A stretch of DNA of 64,000 nucleotides from a virus: the IMG/VR virus record IMGVR_UViG_3300021181_000006, positions 120,467 through 184,466 of that record. One strand, 5' to 3'. The notes below the pieces were generated by a model. That model did not search any database. It was not told where the DNA came from and worked only from the letters and a program-made list of their open reading frames with translations. The position numbers and the translations under genes are program-made. Positions 40,712 through 47,502 of this stretch are shown piece by piece (within the stretch, counting starts at the first letter, position 1; each line of letters begins with the position of its first letter).

Positions 40712-40915
40712 ATGCTCTTCGGAATCCCCACTCAGACCATCGTTGTCGGAGTCGTCTGCGCCGCTGCCGGTGCCATCGGTGGTGCCATGTACGCCAAGAG
40801 TGCCGCCGCTGCTGACATCAAGGCGCTCACCGATCTCAACGCCAAGCACAAGGTGGAGATCGAGAGCCTCACCAAGCTGCTCGACCAGGCCACCTCGACC
40901 AAGCGCGCTGCGTGA
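40712..40915 (+). CDS. small membrane protein with G+C-rich codons, 67 aa
   Basis: N-terminal hydrophobic Gly/Ala segment (TIVVGVVCAAAGAIGGAMYA), then a charged helix (KALTDLNAKHKVEIESL). Start ATG at 40712 with AAGGAA eight bases upstream. Almost every codon ends in C or G, unlike its neighbours, indicating either very high expression or recent import. Ends just before a 14-bp terminator hairpin. Possibly a virion or host-membrane peptide; unrecognised. Confidence 0.65.
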   Translation: MLFGIPTQTIVVGVVCAAAGAIGGAMYAKSAAAADIKALTDLNAKHKVEIESLTKLLDQATSTKRAA

Positions 40916-40920
40916 TCTGT

Positions 40921-40977
40921 TGATCATACAAACCGCAAGGTTTGTATGATCACTTAGCTATGTTTTTTAGGTATAAG
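40921..40977 (+). promoter_or_regulatory. terminator-promoter unit: 14-bp hairpin + TTTTTTAGGTATAAG
   Basis: TGATCATACAAACC pairs perfectly with its complement over a GCAA tetraloop (40921-40952). TTAGCTATG and then TTTTTTAGGTATAAG (40963-40977) follow, with TACACC a few bases on. First of the series of fused terminator-promoter elements. Confidence 0.7.
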
Positions 40978-41004
40978 TTAAATACACCACCAACAAGGAA
41001 CCCT

Positions 41005-41304
41005 ATGTACTCTCAGACTCCAGAAGAGATTGCTCATAGTATCAGTCTCCTCAAAGATGATATCCAAATCCGTATGCGTGCCATGCATTACTATCTCATG
41101 CAGCAAGGCTCTGCGATTCTGGAACGGTTTGTTCGTGAAATTCCTCCTCCAGCAACCCATGAGATGAATCAAGAACTCATCAATCTGGCTCTGCAGAGCA
41201 AGATGCATTGGGATGACATTGAGGACAAGATTTGCTTTCCGATGTCAGTCGTGCATAGGAAATACAAGGAGATCGATAGACTCATGCGAGTTAAGACACC
41301 TTAA
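41005..41304 (+). CDS. hypothetical helical protein, 99 aa
   Basis: Start ATG at 41005 chosen for AAGGAA upstream and because the promoter box lies before it. Helical with PEEIAHSISLLKDDIQIR at the start and an HTH-like end (DDIEDKICFPMSVVHRKYKEI), so DNA binding is conceivable. The stop overlaps the next terminator stem. Not recognised. Confidence 0.6.
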   Translation: MYSQTPEEIAHSISLLKDDIQIRMRAMHYYLMQQGSAILERFVREIPPPATHEMNQELINLALQSKMHWDDIEDKICFPMSVVHRKYKEIDRLMRVKTP

Positions 41305-41324
41305 TGGTGTCTTTTAGGTATAAG
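41293..41324 (+). promoter_or_regulatory. terminator-promoter unit
   Basis: AAGACACC/GGTGTCTT stem (41293-41313) merges directly into TTTTAGGTATAAG (41312-41324), followed by ATTAATACACC. The stem includes the stop codon of the upstream gene. Confidence 0.68.
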
Positions 41325-41353
41325 ATTAATACACCCTTTCTCTAGGAACTATT

Positions 41354-41710
41354 ATGCTAATCTATTATTTTGGATGCTGGGATTCCATTGGCCATCACCT
41401 CTATACACCCGGTGGTCGGTATGCAGATGATAATATTAAGAATTTATTACCATGCAAATGGGAAAATCTCGACGGTGGTTTTTCTCCAGAGGAAACCAAC
41501 ACCCAAGGGATAGCAAAGCTCACCCATATTGAAGACTGGACTATTGTTTCATTTTGGGATTATAGCGTAGATACTCGACACGGTTCCCATAGCACATTCA
41601 TTATTGATGAAATACTGGATATAGATAAAGCTTTAATGTCTGCTCGTAATGTATATCCAGACATCTTTGCTCGTTATAAGTTCCAGATCTCAGGGACCAC
41701 ACAGACGTAA
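41354..41710 (+). CDS. hypothetical phage protein, 118 aa
   Basis: Soluble alpha/beta protein starting LIYYFGCWDSIGHHLYTPGG and containing WTIVSFWDYSVDTRHGSHST. It has the look of a small phage-specific protein, perhaps a metal-binding one given the clustered His and Asp residues, but no family is recognised. It has its own promoter unit. Confidence 0.6.
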   Translation: MLIYYFGCWDSIGHHLYTPGGRYADDNIKNLLPCKWENLDGGFSPEETNTQGIAKLTHIEDWTIVSFWDYSVDTRHGSHSTFIIDEILDIDKALMSARNVYPDIFARYKFQISGTTQT

Positions 41711-41714
41711 ATAT

Positions 41715-41760
41715 TAGTATTTTTTCAGATATAAGAACATTAGAGACATATTGTCTCTAC
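41715..41760 (+). promoter_or_regulatory. variant promoter CAGATATAAG with leader hairpin
   Basis: A T-run and CAGATATAAGAACATT (GATATAAG at 41728-41735), then AGAGACA-TAT-TGTCTCT forming a 7-bp hairpin in the leader. Only a weak AAATA/TATTT stem precedes the T-run, making this the least typical member of the series. Confidence 0.5.
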
Positions 41761-41810
41761 TACAGATTCATCTTAATTGATGATATCTGATAAATATATA
41801 GGAGTTTCCC

Positions 41811-41984
41811 ATGAATGACCGTAACGACAATGATCAGAATACGGCTGGGGTTCTAGGGATTCAGTCTGAAGAAAGCATCTCGCACATGTGGGGCGATACT
41901 GACGATGATGAAGACATAGAAGATGATGAAGATGATGAAAGCGACGATGACGACTCAGACGACGGTGACGATAACGATACATAA
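41811..41984 (+). CDS. extremely acidic small protein, 57 aa
   Basis: ATG with ATAGGAG nine bases upstream. The first 27 residues are ordinary (NDRNDNDQNTAGVLGIQSEE); the last 30 are almost only Asp and Glu with some Ser/Gly/Asn (DDDEDIEDDEDDESDDDDSD). Such a tail could mimic DNA, as phage anti-restriction proteins do, or bind basic host proteins. Inference from charge only. Confidence 0.6.
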   Translation: MNDRNDNDQNTAGVLGIQSEESISHMWGDTDDDEDIEDDEDDESDDDDSDDGDDNDT

Positions 41985-42045
41985 TCACACACTTTCCAAG
42001 ACTAGAAAGATAGGTTTCCCAATGTGAACATTATTACAACTCATG

Positions 42046-42091
42046 CGTGAACCAGCTGCAATTATGCTGGTCACGTTTTTTTAGGTATAAG
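42046..42091 (+). promoter_or_regulatory. terminator-promoter unit
   Basis: Stem CGTGA(A)CCAGC / GCTGGTCACG with one bulge (42046-42075), a T7 run, then AGGTATAAG (42083-42091). The 60 bases before it (41985-42045) show no gene. Confidence 0.68.
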
Positions 42092-42117
42092 ATTATGAAC
42101 CCCAACAAGGAAACCAT

Positions 42118-42486
42118 ATGAACCTTATTATCTCGTCGTTATCCGACGTTAATCATCGTCATGCTGAAGATACCATCGTCATGAACCAGCATATCATGGC
42201 AGAATGCCATCTCACGCTCAAGGTCGCTAGAGATCCACGTGATCGATACGCAGCAACTGCAGCATTGAATGCGGCTTTCAAGCGTATTCAACTGGCTCAT
42301 AGCCTCAAACTCTTGAAAGATGATCCCATCCGTTCATCACAGATCTGCCAACAGATCGTTGAGACCCAACCAGAGGAATATCCATGTCAGATCAGAGGCC
42401 AGGTTACGTCATCGTCAGTGGTCATTCAACCGAACAGCTCAAAAAGCATGTTCTTGAAGCTCTTAAAGATGGCTACGTTCCAATAG
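42118..42486 (+). CDS. hypothetical helical protein, 122 aa
   Basis: Helical protein (AEDTIVMNQHIMAECHLTLK ... YAATAALNAAFKRIQLAHSL). The AAGGAA-ATG start is good. The last 34 residues overlap the next gene in another frame and look less protein-like (TSSSVVIQPNSSKS), so the functional protein may end near residue 90 with this tail a by-product. Unknown function. Confidence 0.55.
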   Translation: MNLIISSLSDVNHRHAEDTIVMNQHIMAECHLTLKVARDPRDRYAATAALNAAFKRIQLAHSLKLLKDDPIRSSQICQQIVETQPEEYPCQIRGQVTSSSVVIQPNSSKSMFLKLLKMATFQ

Positions 42487-42575
42487 GAGGTATAGCCGTG
42501 CTAGAATATGATCATGGATATGGACATAGCCCTGAATACGTCCAATCCATGGTCTTAAAAGAAGTCCTTCGCTAG
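42384..42575 (+). CDS. DUF1737-like small protein, 63 aa
   Basis: RPGYVIVSGHSTEQLKKHVL followed by EALKDGYVPIGGIAV fits DUF1737: a Y-x-I-V-S-G-x-S start, a helix, and G-[WY]-x-P-x-G-G-I-x-V. Family function is unknown. The AGAGGAA ribosome site supports this start despite a 103-base overlap with the previous frame. Confidence 0.65.
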   Translation: MSDQRPGYVIVSGHSTEQLKKHVLEALKDGYVPIGGIAVLEYDHGYGHSPEYVQSMVLKEVLR

Positions 42576-42593
42576 GTCTGCTCTATGCAGATC

Positions 42594-42628
42594 GAATCCC
42601 CCTACTAAGGGGATTCTTTAGGTATAAG
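42594..42628 (+). promoter_or_regulatory. terminator-promoter unit
   Basis: GAATCCCC/GGGGATTC stem (42594-42616) runs into TTTAGGTATAAG (42617-42628). A small stem (TCTGC/GCAGA) precedes it. The leader is short: ATTAAGGAG and the ATG at 42648 follow. Confidence 0.68.
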
Positions 42629-42647
42629 AACATTAAGGAGATTTATT

Positions 42648-43010
42648 ATGTTAACAGAGATTTCCGATAACTATGTTCATTGCAGTAGTCACTCTATAAG
42701 GCGACTCAGAGAAAGATTTGATTTCTTTGCCCTCAAAAGCAATTACTTCTGTATGAGATTCCTGGAGCAGAATGTAGATAAATCAGAAATAGTGATAGAA
42801 TCACGTGAAAAGCATCATCGATGGTATGGACGCACAGCTCGCTATTATCGGCATACCTATCAAGGAACTCCATTAGAGATGTTTTTCATAGTCAGCCCAG
42901 ATAATATTGTCGTCACAGTACTCACGAAAATACAGTTCCTGGCCTTAATGGAAGATACTCTTCATCTCAAAAGATATCATGCGTTGCTCTATAAGATAGC
43001 GAATGCATGA
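42648..43010 (+). CDS. protein with SxHSxxRLRxRF motif, 120 aa
   Basis: CSSHSIRRLRERFDFF near the N-terminus matches the SPHARLRLRQRF of the protein at 16345. Beta strands and VSPDNIVVTVLTK follow at the end. This layout suggests a small fold with a conserved His-Arg helix, perhaps RNA-binding. Unrecognised beyond the pair. Confidence 0.55.
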   Translation: MLTEISDNYVHCSSHSIRRLRERFDFFALKSNYFCMRFLEQNVDKSEIVIESREKHHRWYGRTARYYRHTYQGTPLEMFFIVSPDNIVVTVLTKIQFLALMEDTLHLKRYHALLYKIANA

Positions 43011-43017
43011 TCTCACT

Positions 43018-43051
43018 AAGAAGTCCCACTAGGACTTCTTTTAGGTATAAG
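43018..43051 (+). promoter_or_regulatory. terminator-promoter unit
   Basis: AAGAAGTCC/GGACTTCTT stem (43018-43040), then TTAGGTATAAG (GGTATAAG 43044-43051) and AAGGAA before the ATG at 43072. Confidence 0.68.
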
Positions 43052-43071
43052 GACATTACAAGGAATAACCT

Positions 43072-43257
43072 ATGCTCATTATATTCTGTATCCTCATCAA
43101 TTGGATGCTGATAGGCTCTTTGGGAGCAATAACATCTATTAGTCAGTTTAAGCAAGATATGTCTCTAAAAGACTATTTCATGATTTGGACTATTGCTTTC
43201 ACTATAGGACCTATTCTGTTAACAAACGTTCTTATTCAGCATATACGTAGAAAATGA
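43072..43257 (+). CDS. small membrane protein, 61 aa
   Basis: Two transmembrane segments (IIFCILINWMLIGSLGAI and MIWTIAFTIGPILLTNVL) with a polar loop and a basic end HIRRK. Coupled by ATGA to the next membrane protein. The pair may form one inner-membrane complex, for example for superinfection exclusion or host membrane change; no family recognised. Confidence 0.6.
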   Translation: MLIIFCILINWMLIGSLGAITSISQFKQDMSLKDYFMIWTIAFTIGPILLTNVLIQHIRRK

Positions 43258-43472
43258 TATGGTGCATCATCTCCTATGTGATCTTTGGAATGTGGATATC
43301 ATTCCAATGTATTATATTGGATAAATATACTGATATTGAAAGTACCGTCAAAAATAAAAAACTAATCGTTGATTACACATTCATTATTCTAGTTGTGTCT
43401 ATCTTATGGTTCCCGTTAGGGATCTTTATGGTTGGATCTGTTATCTGGGAGTTATATCACGAGAAGTCCTGA
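43254..43472 (+). CDS. small membrane protein, 72 aa
   Basis: Two transmembrane segments (MIWCIISYVIFGMWISFQCI, YTFIILVVSILWFPLGIFMV) around a charged loop. Starts in the ATGA overlap. Its TGA stop lies inside the next terminator stem. Confidence 0.6.
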   Translation: MIWCIISYVIFGMWISFQCIILDKYTDIESTVKNKKLIVDYTFIILVVSILWFPLGIFMVGSVIWELYHEKS

Positions 43473-43494
43473 ATAGGCTTCTTTTAGGTATAAG
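43463..43494 (+). promoter_or_regulatory. terminator-promoter unit
   Basis: GAAGTC/GGCTTC stem with one G-T pair (43463-43481), then TTTTAGGTATAAG (GGTATAAG 43487-43494). The leader to the ATG at 43572 is the longest of the series (about 75 bases) and contains a TATCCA/TGGATA hairpin. Confidence 0.65.
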
Positions 43495-43571
43495 ATTACT
43501 AGCGCTGCCCGATACGCAGTGTCATCTTTATCCATGTTGGATAGAGATAATCTATCGCCAAGGAGTTACCC

Positions 43572-44048
43572 ATGGCTCGTCAATATTCAAATGAAAAATC
43601 TTGCGCTGAACTGCGTGGGATCCAAATCTTTCATATCCTTCAAGGTTGTGCGTTTAACCGCATGACGAAGAATTATGAATGGCTTTCAGGCAAACTCGGC
43701 TACCCAGGCACGACTGATCTTCAGACCTCACAAGGACTTGGAGTAGGTAGAGTACTCGCATGGCCGTTAGGTCGTCTCATGTCGTGGTGCATCGATAATA
43801 AACTACCTCCCATTACCGTCCTTGTCGTGAACAAGAAGACCGGTAAGCCTGGAGTTGGTCTCGTCGGTACCACTGACTTCGATGCTGCCAGGGAAGCGGT
43901 ATTCGCTTACAACTGGTACGATATTATCGATCCAACCTTCGAGGAGTTGGCTAAGTATCGTAAAGGTAGTGAGGAGGATGTTCCTCAAGTGACCATTAAA
44001 GAGCAGTTGGGAGAATATTTCGTAGATGGTCAAACACGACGTGCCTAG
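43572..44048 (+). CDS. conserved-looking phage protein, 158 aa
   Basis: Helical N-terminus (CAELRGIQIFHILQGCAF), a middle GVGRVLAWPLGRLMSWCI, and a conserved-looking part LPPITVLVVNKKTGKPGVGL followed by DFDAAREAVFAYNWYDI. The pattern reminds me of hypothetical proteins found in mobile elements, but I cannot name a family. Strong AAGGAG site. Confidence 0.6.
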   Translation: MARQYSNEKSCAELRGIQIFHILQGCAFNRMTKNYEWLSGKLGYPGTTDLQTSQGLGVGRVLAWPLGRLMSWCIDNKLPPITVLVVNKKTGKPGVGLVGTTDFDAAREAVFAYNWYDIIDPTFEELAKYRKGSEEDVPQVTIKEQLGEYFVDGQTRRA

Positions 44049-44056
44049 ATGAATAA

Positions 44057-44092
44057 AGAAGAGTCTTAAATGACTCTTCTTTTAGGTATAAG
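44057..44092 (+). promoter_or_regulatory. terminator-promoter unit
   Basis: AGAAGAGTC/GACTCTTCT perfect 9-bp stem (44057-44080), then TTTTAGGTATAAG (GGTATAAG 44085-44092) and a leader with TTACACCATCAACAAGGAAC. Confidence 0.7.
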
Positions 44093-44124
44093 ATAGTTAC
44101 ACCATCAACAAGGAACTAACTATT

Positions 44125-44967
44125 ATGACTTCATATGCCGAACATCGCATGACGAAAAGCGTTCATGCCAAGCAGTACCTACTCAAGCAACACCCAAAAC
44201 AAAGACCAGATTCTGATACTCATATCGAAGATCTAGCCAATTTAATGCTGAAAGGTAACTTTTGCCAAGATATGAATGATGCCATTTGTATCAATACTCG
44301 CGGTGAATTATGCAATGGACAGAACCGGCTCTACGCTTTGATCAAAGCATCAGAAATAAACCCTGATATCACCATCAGAATGCTCTTCTTGCTGGATCAA
44401 GATCCTGATGCTTTCCCCTATATGGACGGCAATGGATTGGCTCGTCGCATGGAAATGCGCCTATCTTTCTTCAGATCTGAGCCTAAGTCTGTACTCAAGA
44501 AATATACTAGTCTGATCAGATTCGCCATGCGCGAACTGTATCACTTGAATCCCAAGGTCGAAATCGATGAAATCAACAAATATGCCGATAAGCATAAAGC
44601 GATCTTGGATTGGGCGACTGCTCGTGATCCTGAAGATAATAAGGCATTCGTCGGCACAGAATTCGTGATGTCCATGATAGAGATGCATCTGATGAATCCT
44701 GCGAAAGCAAGAGAATTCAGAAGGCATGTTCTGAGTGGTGCTAGTCTACCAGAGAAACATCCTGCGTTGGTTCTCCGAACATTCCTGATGGCAAACGAGG
44801 CGTCACGCCTCATGCCAAGAAGGAAAGAGATCTACTACAAGTGTATCCGGGCAGTAAAGGAATATTTGTCAGCTGGTGAAGCTGGCCAGATTCGTGGCAA
44901 CAAACTCACCATCGATGAATGGGAGGAAGAAACCTACGAAATGCTCAAGTCGATGTTTGCTGATTAA
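44125..44967 (+). CDS. ParB/DGQHR-like domain protein, 280 aa
   Basis: Residues 35-72 (IEDLANLMLKGNFCQDMNDA, then ICINTRGELCNGQNRLYAL) fit the N-terminal ParB-like/DGQHR domain found in phages and plasmids, where a G-Q-[HN]-R-L motif lies in the nucleotide-binding pocket. The rest is helical. It may act in DNA binding or as a nucleotide-dependent regulator. Here the usual DGQHR reads NGQNR. Confidence 0.6.
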   Translation: MTSYAEHRMTKSVHAKQYLLKQHPKQRPDSDTHIEDLANLMLKGNFCQDMNDAICINTRGELCNGQNRLYALIKASEINPDITIRMLFLLDQDPDAFPYMDGNGLARRMEMRLSFFRSEPKSVLKKYTSLIRFAMRELYHLNPKVEIDEINKYADKHKAILDWATARDPEDNKAFVGTEFVMSMIEMHLMNPAKAREFRRHVLSGASLPEKHPALVLRTFLMANEASRLMPRRKEIYYKCIRAVKEYLSAGEAGQIRGNKLTIDEWEEETYEMLKSMFAD

Positions 44968-44973
44968 TAGCAA

Positions 44974-45012
44974 CGAGAGGGCTCACCACCCTCTCGTTTT
45001 TTTAGGTATAAG
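44974..45012 (+). promoter_or_regulatory. terminator-promoter unit
   Basis: CGAGAGGG/CCCTCTCG stem (44974-44996), T7 run, AGGTATAAG, then TACTATACACC and CAAGGAAAC. Last unit of the series. Confidence 0.7.
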
Positions 45013-45040
45013 TACTATACACCCCTCAAGGAAACATCCC

Positions 45041-45223
45041 ATCACTCATATCGAAGCGATTAAGAAAAATAATAAAGAAATCGAGCAAACTGAGATTGCA
45101 TTTAAAAAGGCATGGAGAGCGCGTGATTCCATGAAGATGGCTCGCATGGAGGCATCGTTGAAGATTCTTCGGAAACGACATGAGCATCTCATGGCACAGC
45201 CAGAAGAGGCGAAAGCGTCATGA
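45041..45223 (+). CDS. small coiled-coil protein, possible ATC start, 60 aa
   Basis: A promoter unit and an AAGGAA ribosome site lie before it, but no ATG, GTG or TTG follows at normal spacing. The frame can begin at ATC 45041 (ITHIEAIKKNNKEIEQTEIA). The protein is a charged helix with a KASLKILRKRHEHL-like end. The alternative is a shorter product from the ATG at about 45130 (MKMARMEASL). The frame also continues upstream, without a start signal. Confidence 0.45.
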   Translation: MTHIEAIKKNNKEIEQTEIAFKKAWRARDSMKMARMEASLKILRKRHEHLMAQPEEAKAS

Positions 45224-45241
45224 CTAGTAGGGCGGAATAGG

Positions 45242-45266
45242 AGGAATAGGCCATGACTGGCCTGTT
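45242..45266 (+). terminator. hairpin at the convergent end of the + strand run
   Basis: AGGCC-ATGACT-GGCCT followed by GTTTCTTTAGCTATCAAGG. It ends the rightward gene run just before the stop of the leftward terminase gene. The box after the stem reads TTTAGCTATC instead of TTTAGGTATAAG, so it lacks the promoter-like core. Confidence 0.5.
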
Positions 45267-45276
45267 TCTTTAGCTA

Positions 45277-46815
45277 TCAAGGACGACCCGTGTAGAATAA
45301 CTCACCTGCTAGCATGCAGTACATGGTACTATGAACTGCATCATCTGGAGTAGCAGGAGAATGATCATAATACATGATATTATCACGATTATACTCAATA
45401 TTAATAGCCAAGAAATCATCAGCAAACTTCTGATAGAGATTCCAGCTCGGAAATTCGATACGTCGCTTCTCGATGAGATTAAAGAGATCAGTCATCACGG
45501 TAGTACGCCCAATCGTGAACATCAGGCGTTCTTGGTTCCAGTTCACACGATTTTTCTGACTTCCTGAGTTATAGAACTGGCATACACGTTCTGTGCCATA
45601 ATGATCCATGAGCTTCAGATTATTATGTAATCCAGCACCCCAGTCACAACCGATGAGCTGACAGTTATACTGCTCACAGATAATCTTGATATCTTCTAAC
45701 TGGAGATTTACGTCGGCTAATTGACCTTCATATTTCTTTTGGAATAAGATCATGAACTTATCTGGATACGGCATCCATGCGCCAATAGTCAGAATAGTGA
45801 ATGACACTTCACCAGTGAGACCCCAGTCGATTCCAGCTACAGTTGGAGTAGGTAACTGAGGATCATCATGGGCATACCAGTCAGTACGATTCGGATTGCA
45901 ACAGGCACGCATGAGAGCAGTGGTAAGAGGCTTTGATCCACTATCGTATGAAAGGCCTAAAACTTCGTTATAAAATCTGTGCTGTGGATAGTTGTTAAGT
46001 TTAAAAAGAATATCACTCTTCCAATCCATCCACGATGTCTGGAGTTGGCACAGGTGAAATCCTTCAATATCTGATCCAGGATTGGTTTTAATCCATTGGC
46101 CTAGAGCAGGATAAAGACGGCATATCTGACATCTCGCGCATACTAGATAATCTTTACCGATATTCTTGAGACCCATCTCCAAATTCCAATGACCACACCC
46201 AGAACATTTATTGGCCCATTCACGTTGTGTGCTGCGAGACCAATAAAATTCTATAGCATTATTAGTGGTTTTAGGCGTGCCGCTATAAACAAATGATTTA
46301 TAAGGATGAGATTTCTCTGCTCGTGGACTATGAGAAGCAGCTTCTTCTATGACACTAAGATTAGATACCAAGATATCCTGAAGCTCGTCTACGCATATTT
46401 GATCTGCTGACAAACCGCGAGTTCTGTCAGCATTCAAGAATGCGTAGCGAATATAGATATTAGAGCCGTTTAACAGAGTTTTTTGATCGATACGATCTGT
46501 ACATGTCGAATCAAATAGATTATCTGCTATATAAGGAGAGTTTTTTAAAAAATCATTTAATCTATCGGAGCTAAAATCTTTTGATTGAGATGCAGAAGGA
46601 CTAACAAACAATGTATTAAAATATGGGATACATGCACTATTGACTGAAATACGCGCAGATAGCGATGTAGACTTTTCTGACTGACGAGCAAACTTGAGAA
46701 TTAGTCTCTGTGCTGGCGATTCGTAGATAGCCTTTAAATATGGTCTATTACTCAGATCTAAAGGTTTACCTTTTAAAAATAACATCTTACTAGCTAAAGA
46801 AAAAGGTGAAATCAT
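45277..46815 (-). CDS. terL: terminase large subunit, 512 aa
   Basis: The ATPase/nuclease that packages DNA into the prohead. ATPase: ARQSEKST (43-50) as the P-loop, with Glu where Gly is usual; Walker B ICVDE (Asp143, Glu144); coupling motif SGTP (179-182). A zinc-like insert CSGC ... CARC (204-229) follows. RNase H-like nuclease: GIDWG (Asp330), GCDWG (Asp391) and the TPDDA Asp pair near 491. The C-terminus looks complete. Its start overlaps the stop of a homing endonuclease gene (TAATG). Confidence 0.9.
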   Translation of the reverse strand: MISPFSLASKMLFLKGKPLDLSNRPYLKAIYESPAQRLILKFARQSEKSTSLSARISVNSACIPYFNTLFVSPSASQSKDFSSDRLNDFLKNSPYIADNLFDSTCTDRIDQKTLLNGSNIYIRYAFLNADRTRGLSADQICVDELQDILVSNLSVIEEAASHSPRAEKSHPYKSFVYSGTPKTTNNAIEFYWSRSTQREWANKCSGCGHWNLEMGLKNIGKDYLVCARCQICRLYPALGQWIKTNPGSDIEGFHLCQLQTSWMDWKSDILFKLNNYPQHRFYNEVLGLSYDSGSKPLTTALMRACCNPNRTDWYAHDDPQLPTPTVAGIDWGLTGEVSFTILTIGAWMPYPDKFMILFQKKYEGQLADVNLQLEDIKIICEQYNCQLIGCDWGAGLHNNLKLMDHYGTERVCQFYNSGSQKNRVNWNQERLMFTIGRTTVMTDLFNLIEKRRIEFPSWNLYQKFADDFLAINIEYNRDNIMYYDHSPATPDDAVHSTMYCMLAGELFYTGRP

Positions 46816-47474
46816 TATTTCTTTACTTTACTTAATAAAGTAAAGCCCTTTGTGCGACCACTAGACAATAAATTACCATGAGATAAAGAGTATTCTTCGC
46901 AAAATGGGTTGATAGCATCAGTCGGAATAATTTCGCCATCAGGCATCTTAATAGTATAAAGATTTTTTCGCATATTCTTCTTCATATCATCTGAATATAC
47001 TCTACCTTTATTCTTGCCCATCATAGAATTTCTAGCTTTTTCTCTAGTAGATTCCGATCTAACTGTTCCAAGTTTAGACAAACCAATATTCTTACAATGC
47101 TCTTCTGAACACTTTTTACCTAATTTAGTCACTCGACATTTTTCTATAGACTCTGGTCTATGTTTGCCATGTCCACCTCCAGTACGAAGATTATATCCAT
47201 TGTCTATGGAATTATATTGTTTAATTAAACAAATTTCTGCTCTATCAAGACCATCTTTAGACCAAGAAGATGCCAGTATGGTCACAATAAAATTGTTGAA
47301 CCCGTATTTCTTGATTGCATCACGTATTTTAGGCCGATCTTTACCTTTATAATATTCATATACATTCTGTATATAATATTGAGGATTTCTAGTCGTCTGG
47401 CCAATATAAAATTTACCACTAGGTGACTCTAGTGAGTAAATCACACCATATGGCTTCTTATCCATACCAGTCAT
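46815..47474 (-). CDS. GIY-YIG homing endonuclease, 219 aa
   Basis: The GIY-YIG core is visible as GVIYSLESPSGKFYIGQTTR (residues 10-29), the acidic residue lies in LDRAEICLIKQY, and the end NGYNLRTGGGHGKH is typical of free-standing phage enzymes such as the Seg group. The C-terminal half carries NUMOD-type DNA-binding helices (SEEHCKNIGLSKLG, TREKARNSMMGKNKG). ATG 47474 preferred over TTG 47489. AT-rich compared with neighbours and wedged directly before terL. Confidence 0.85.
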   Translation of the reverse strand: MTGMDKKPYGVIYSLESPSGKFYIGQTTRNPQYYIQNVYEYYKGKDRPKIRDAIKKYGFNNFIVTILASSWSKDGLDRAEICLIKQYNSIDNGYNLRTGGGHGKHRPESIEKCRVTKLGKKCSEEHCKNIGLSKLGTVRSESTREKARNSMMGKNKGRVYSDDMKKNMRKNLYTIKMPDGEIIPTDAINPFCEEYSLSHGNLLSSGRTKGFTLLSKVKK

Positions 47475-47502
47475 ACTACCAAACACCAATTACAACGCAA
47501 GT

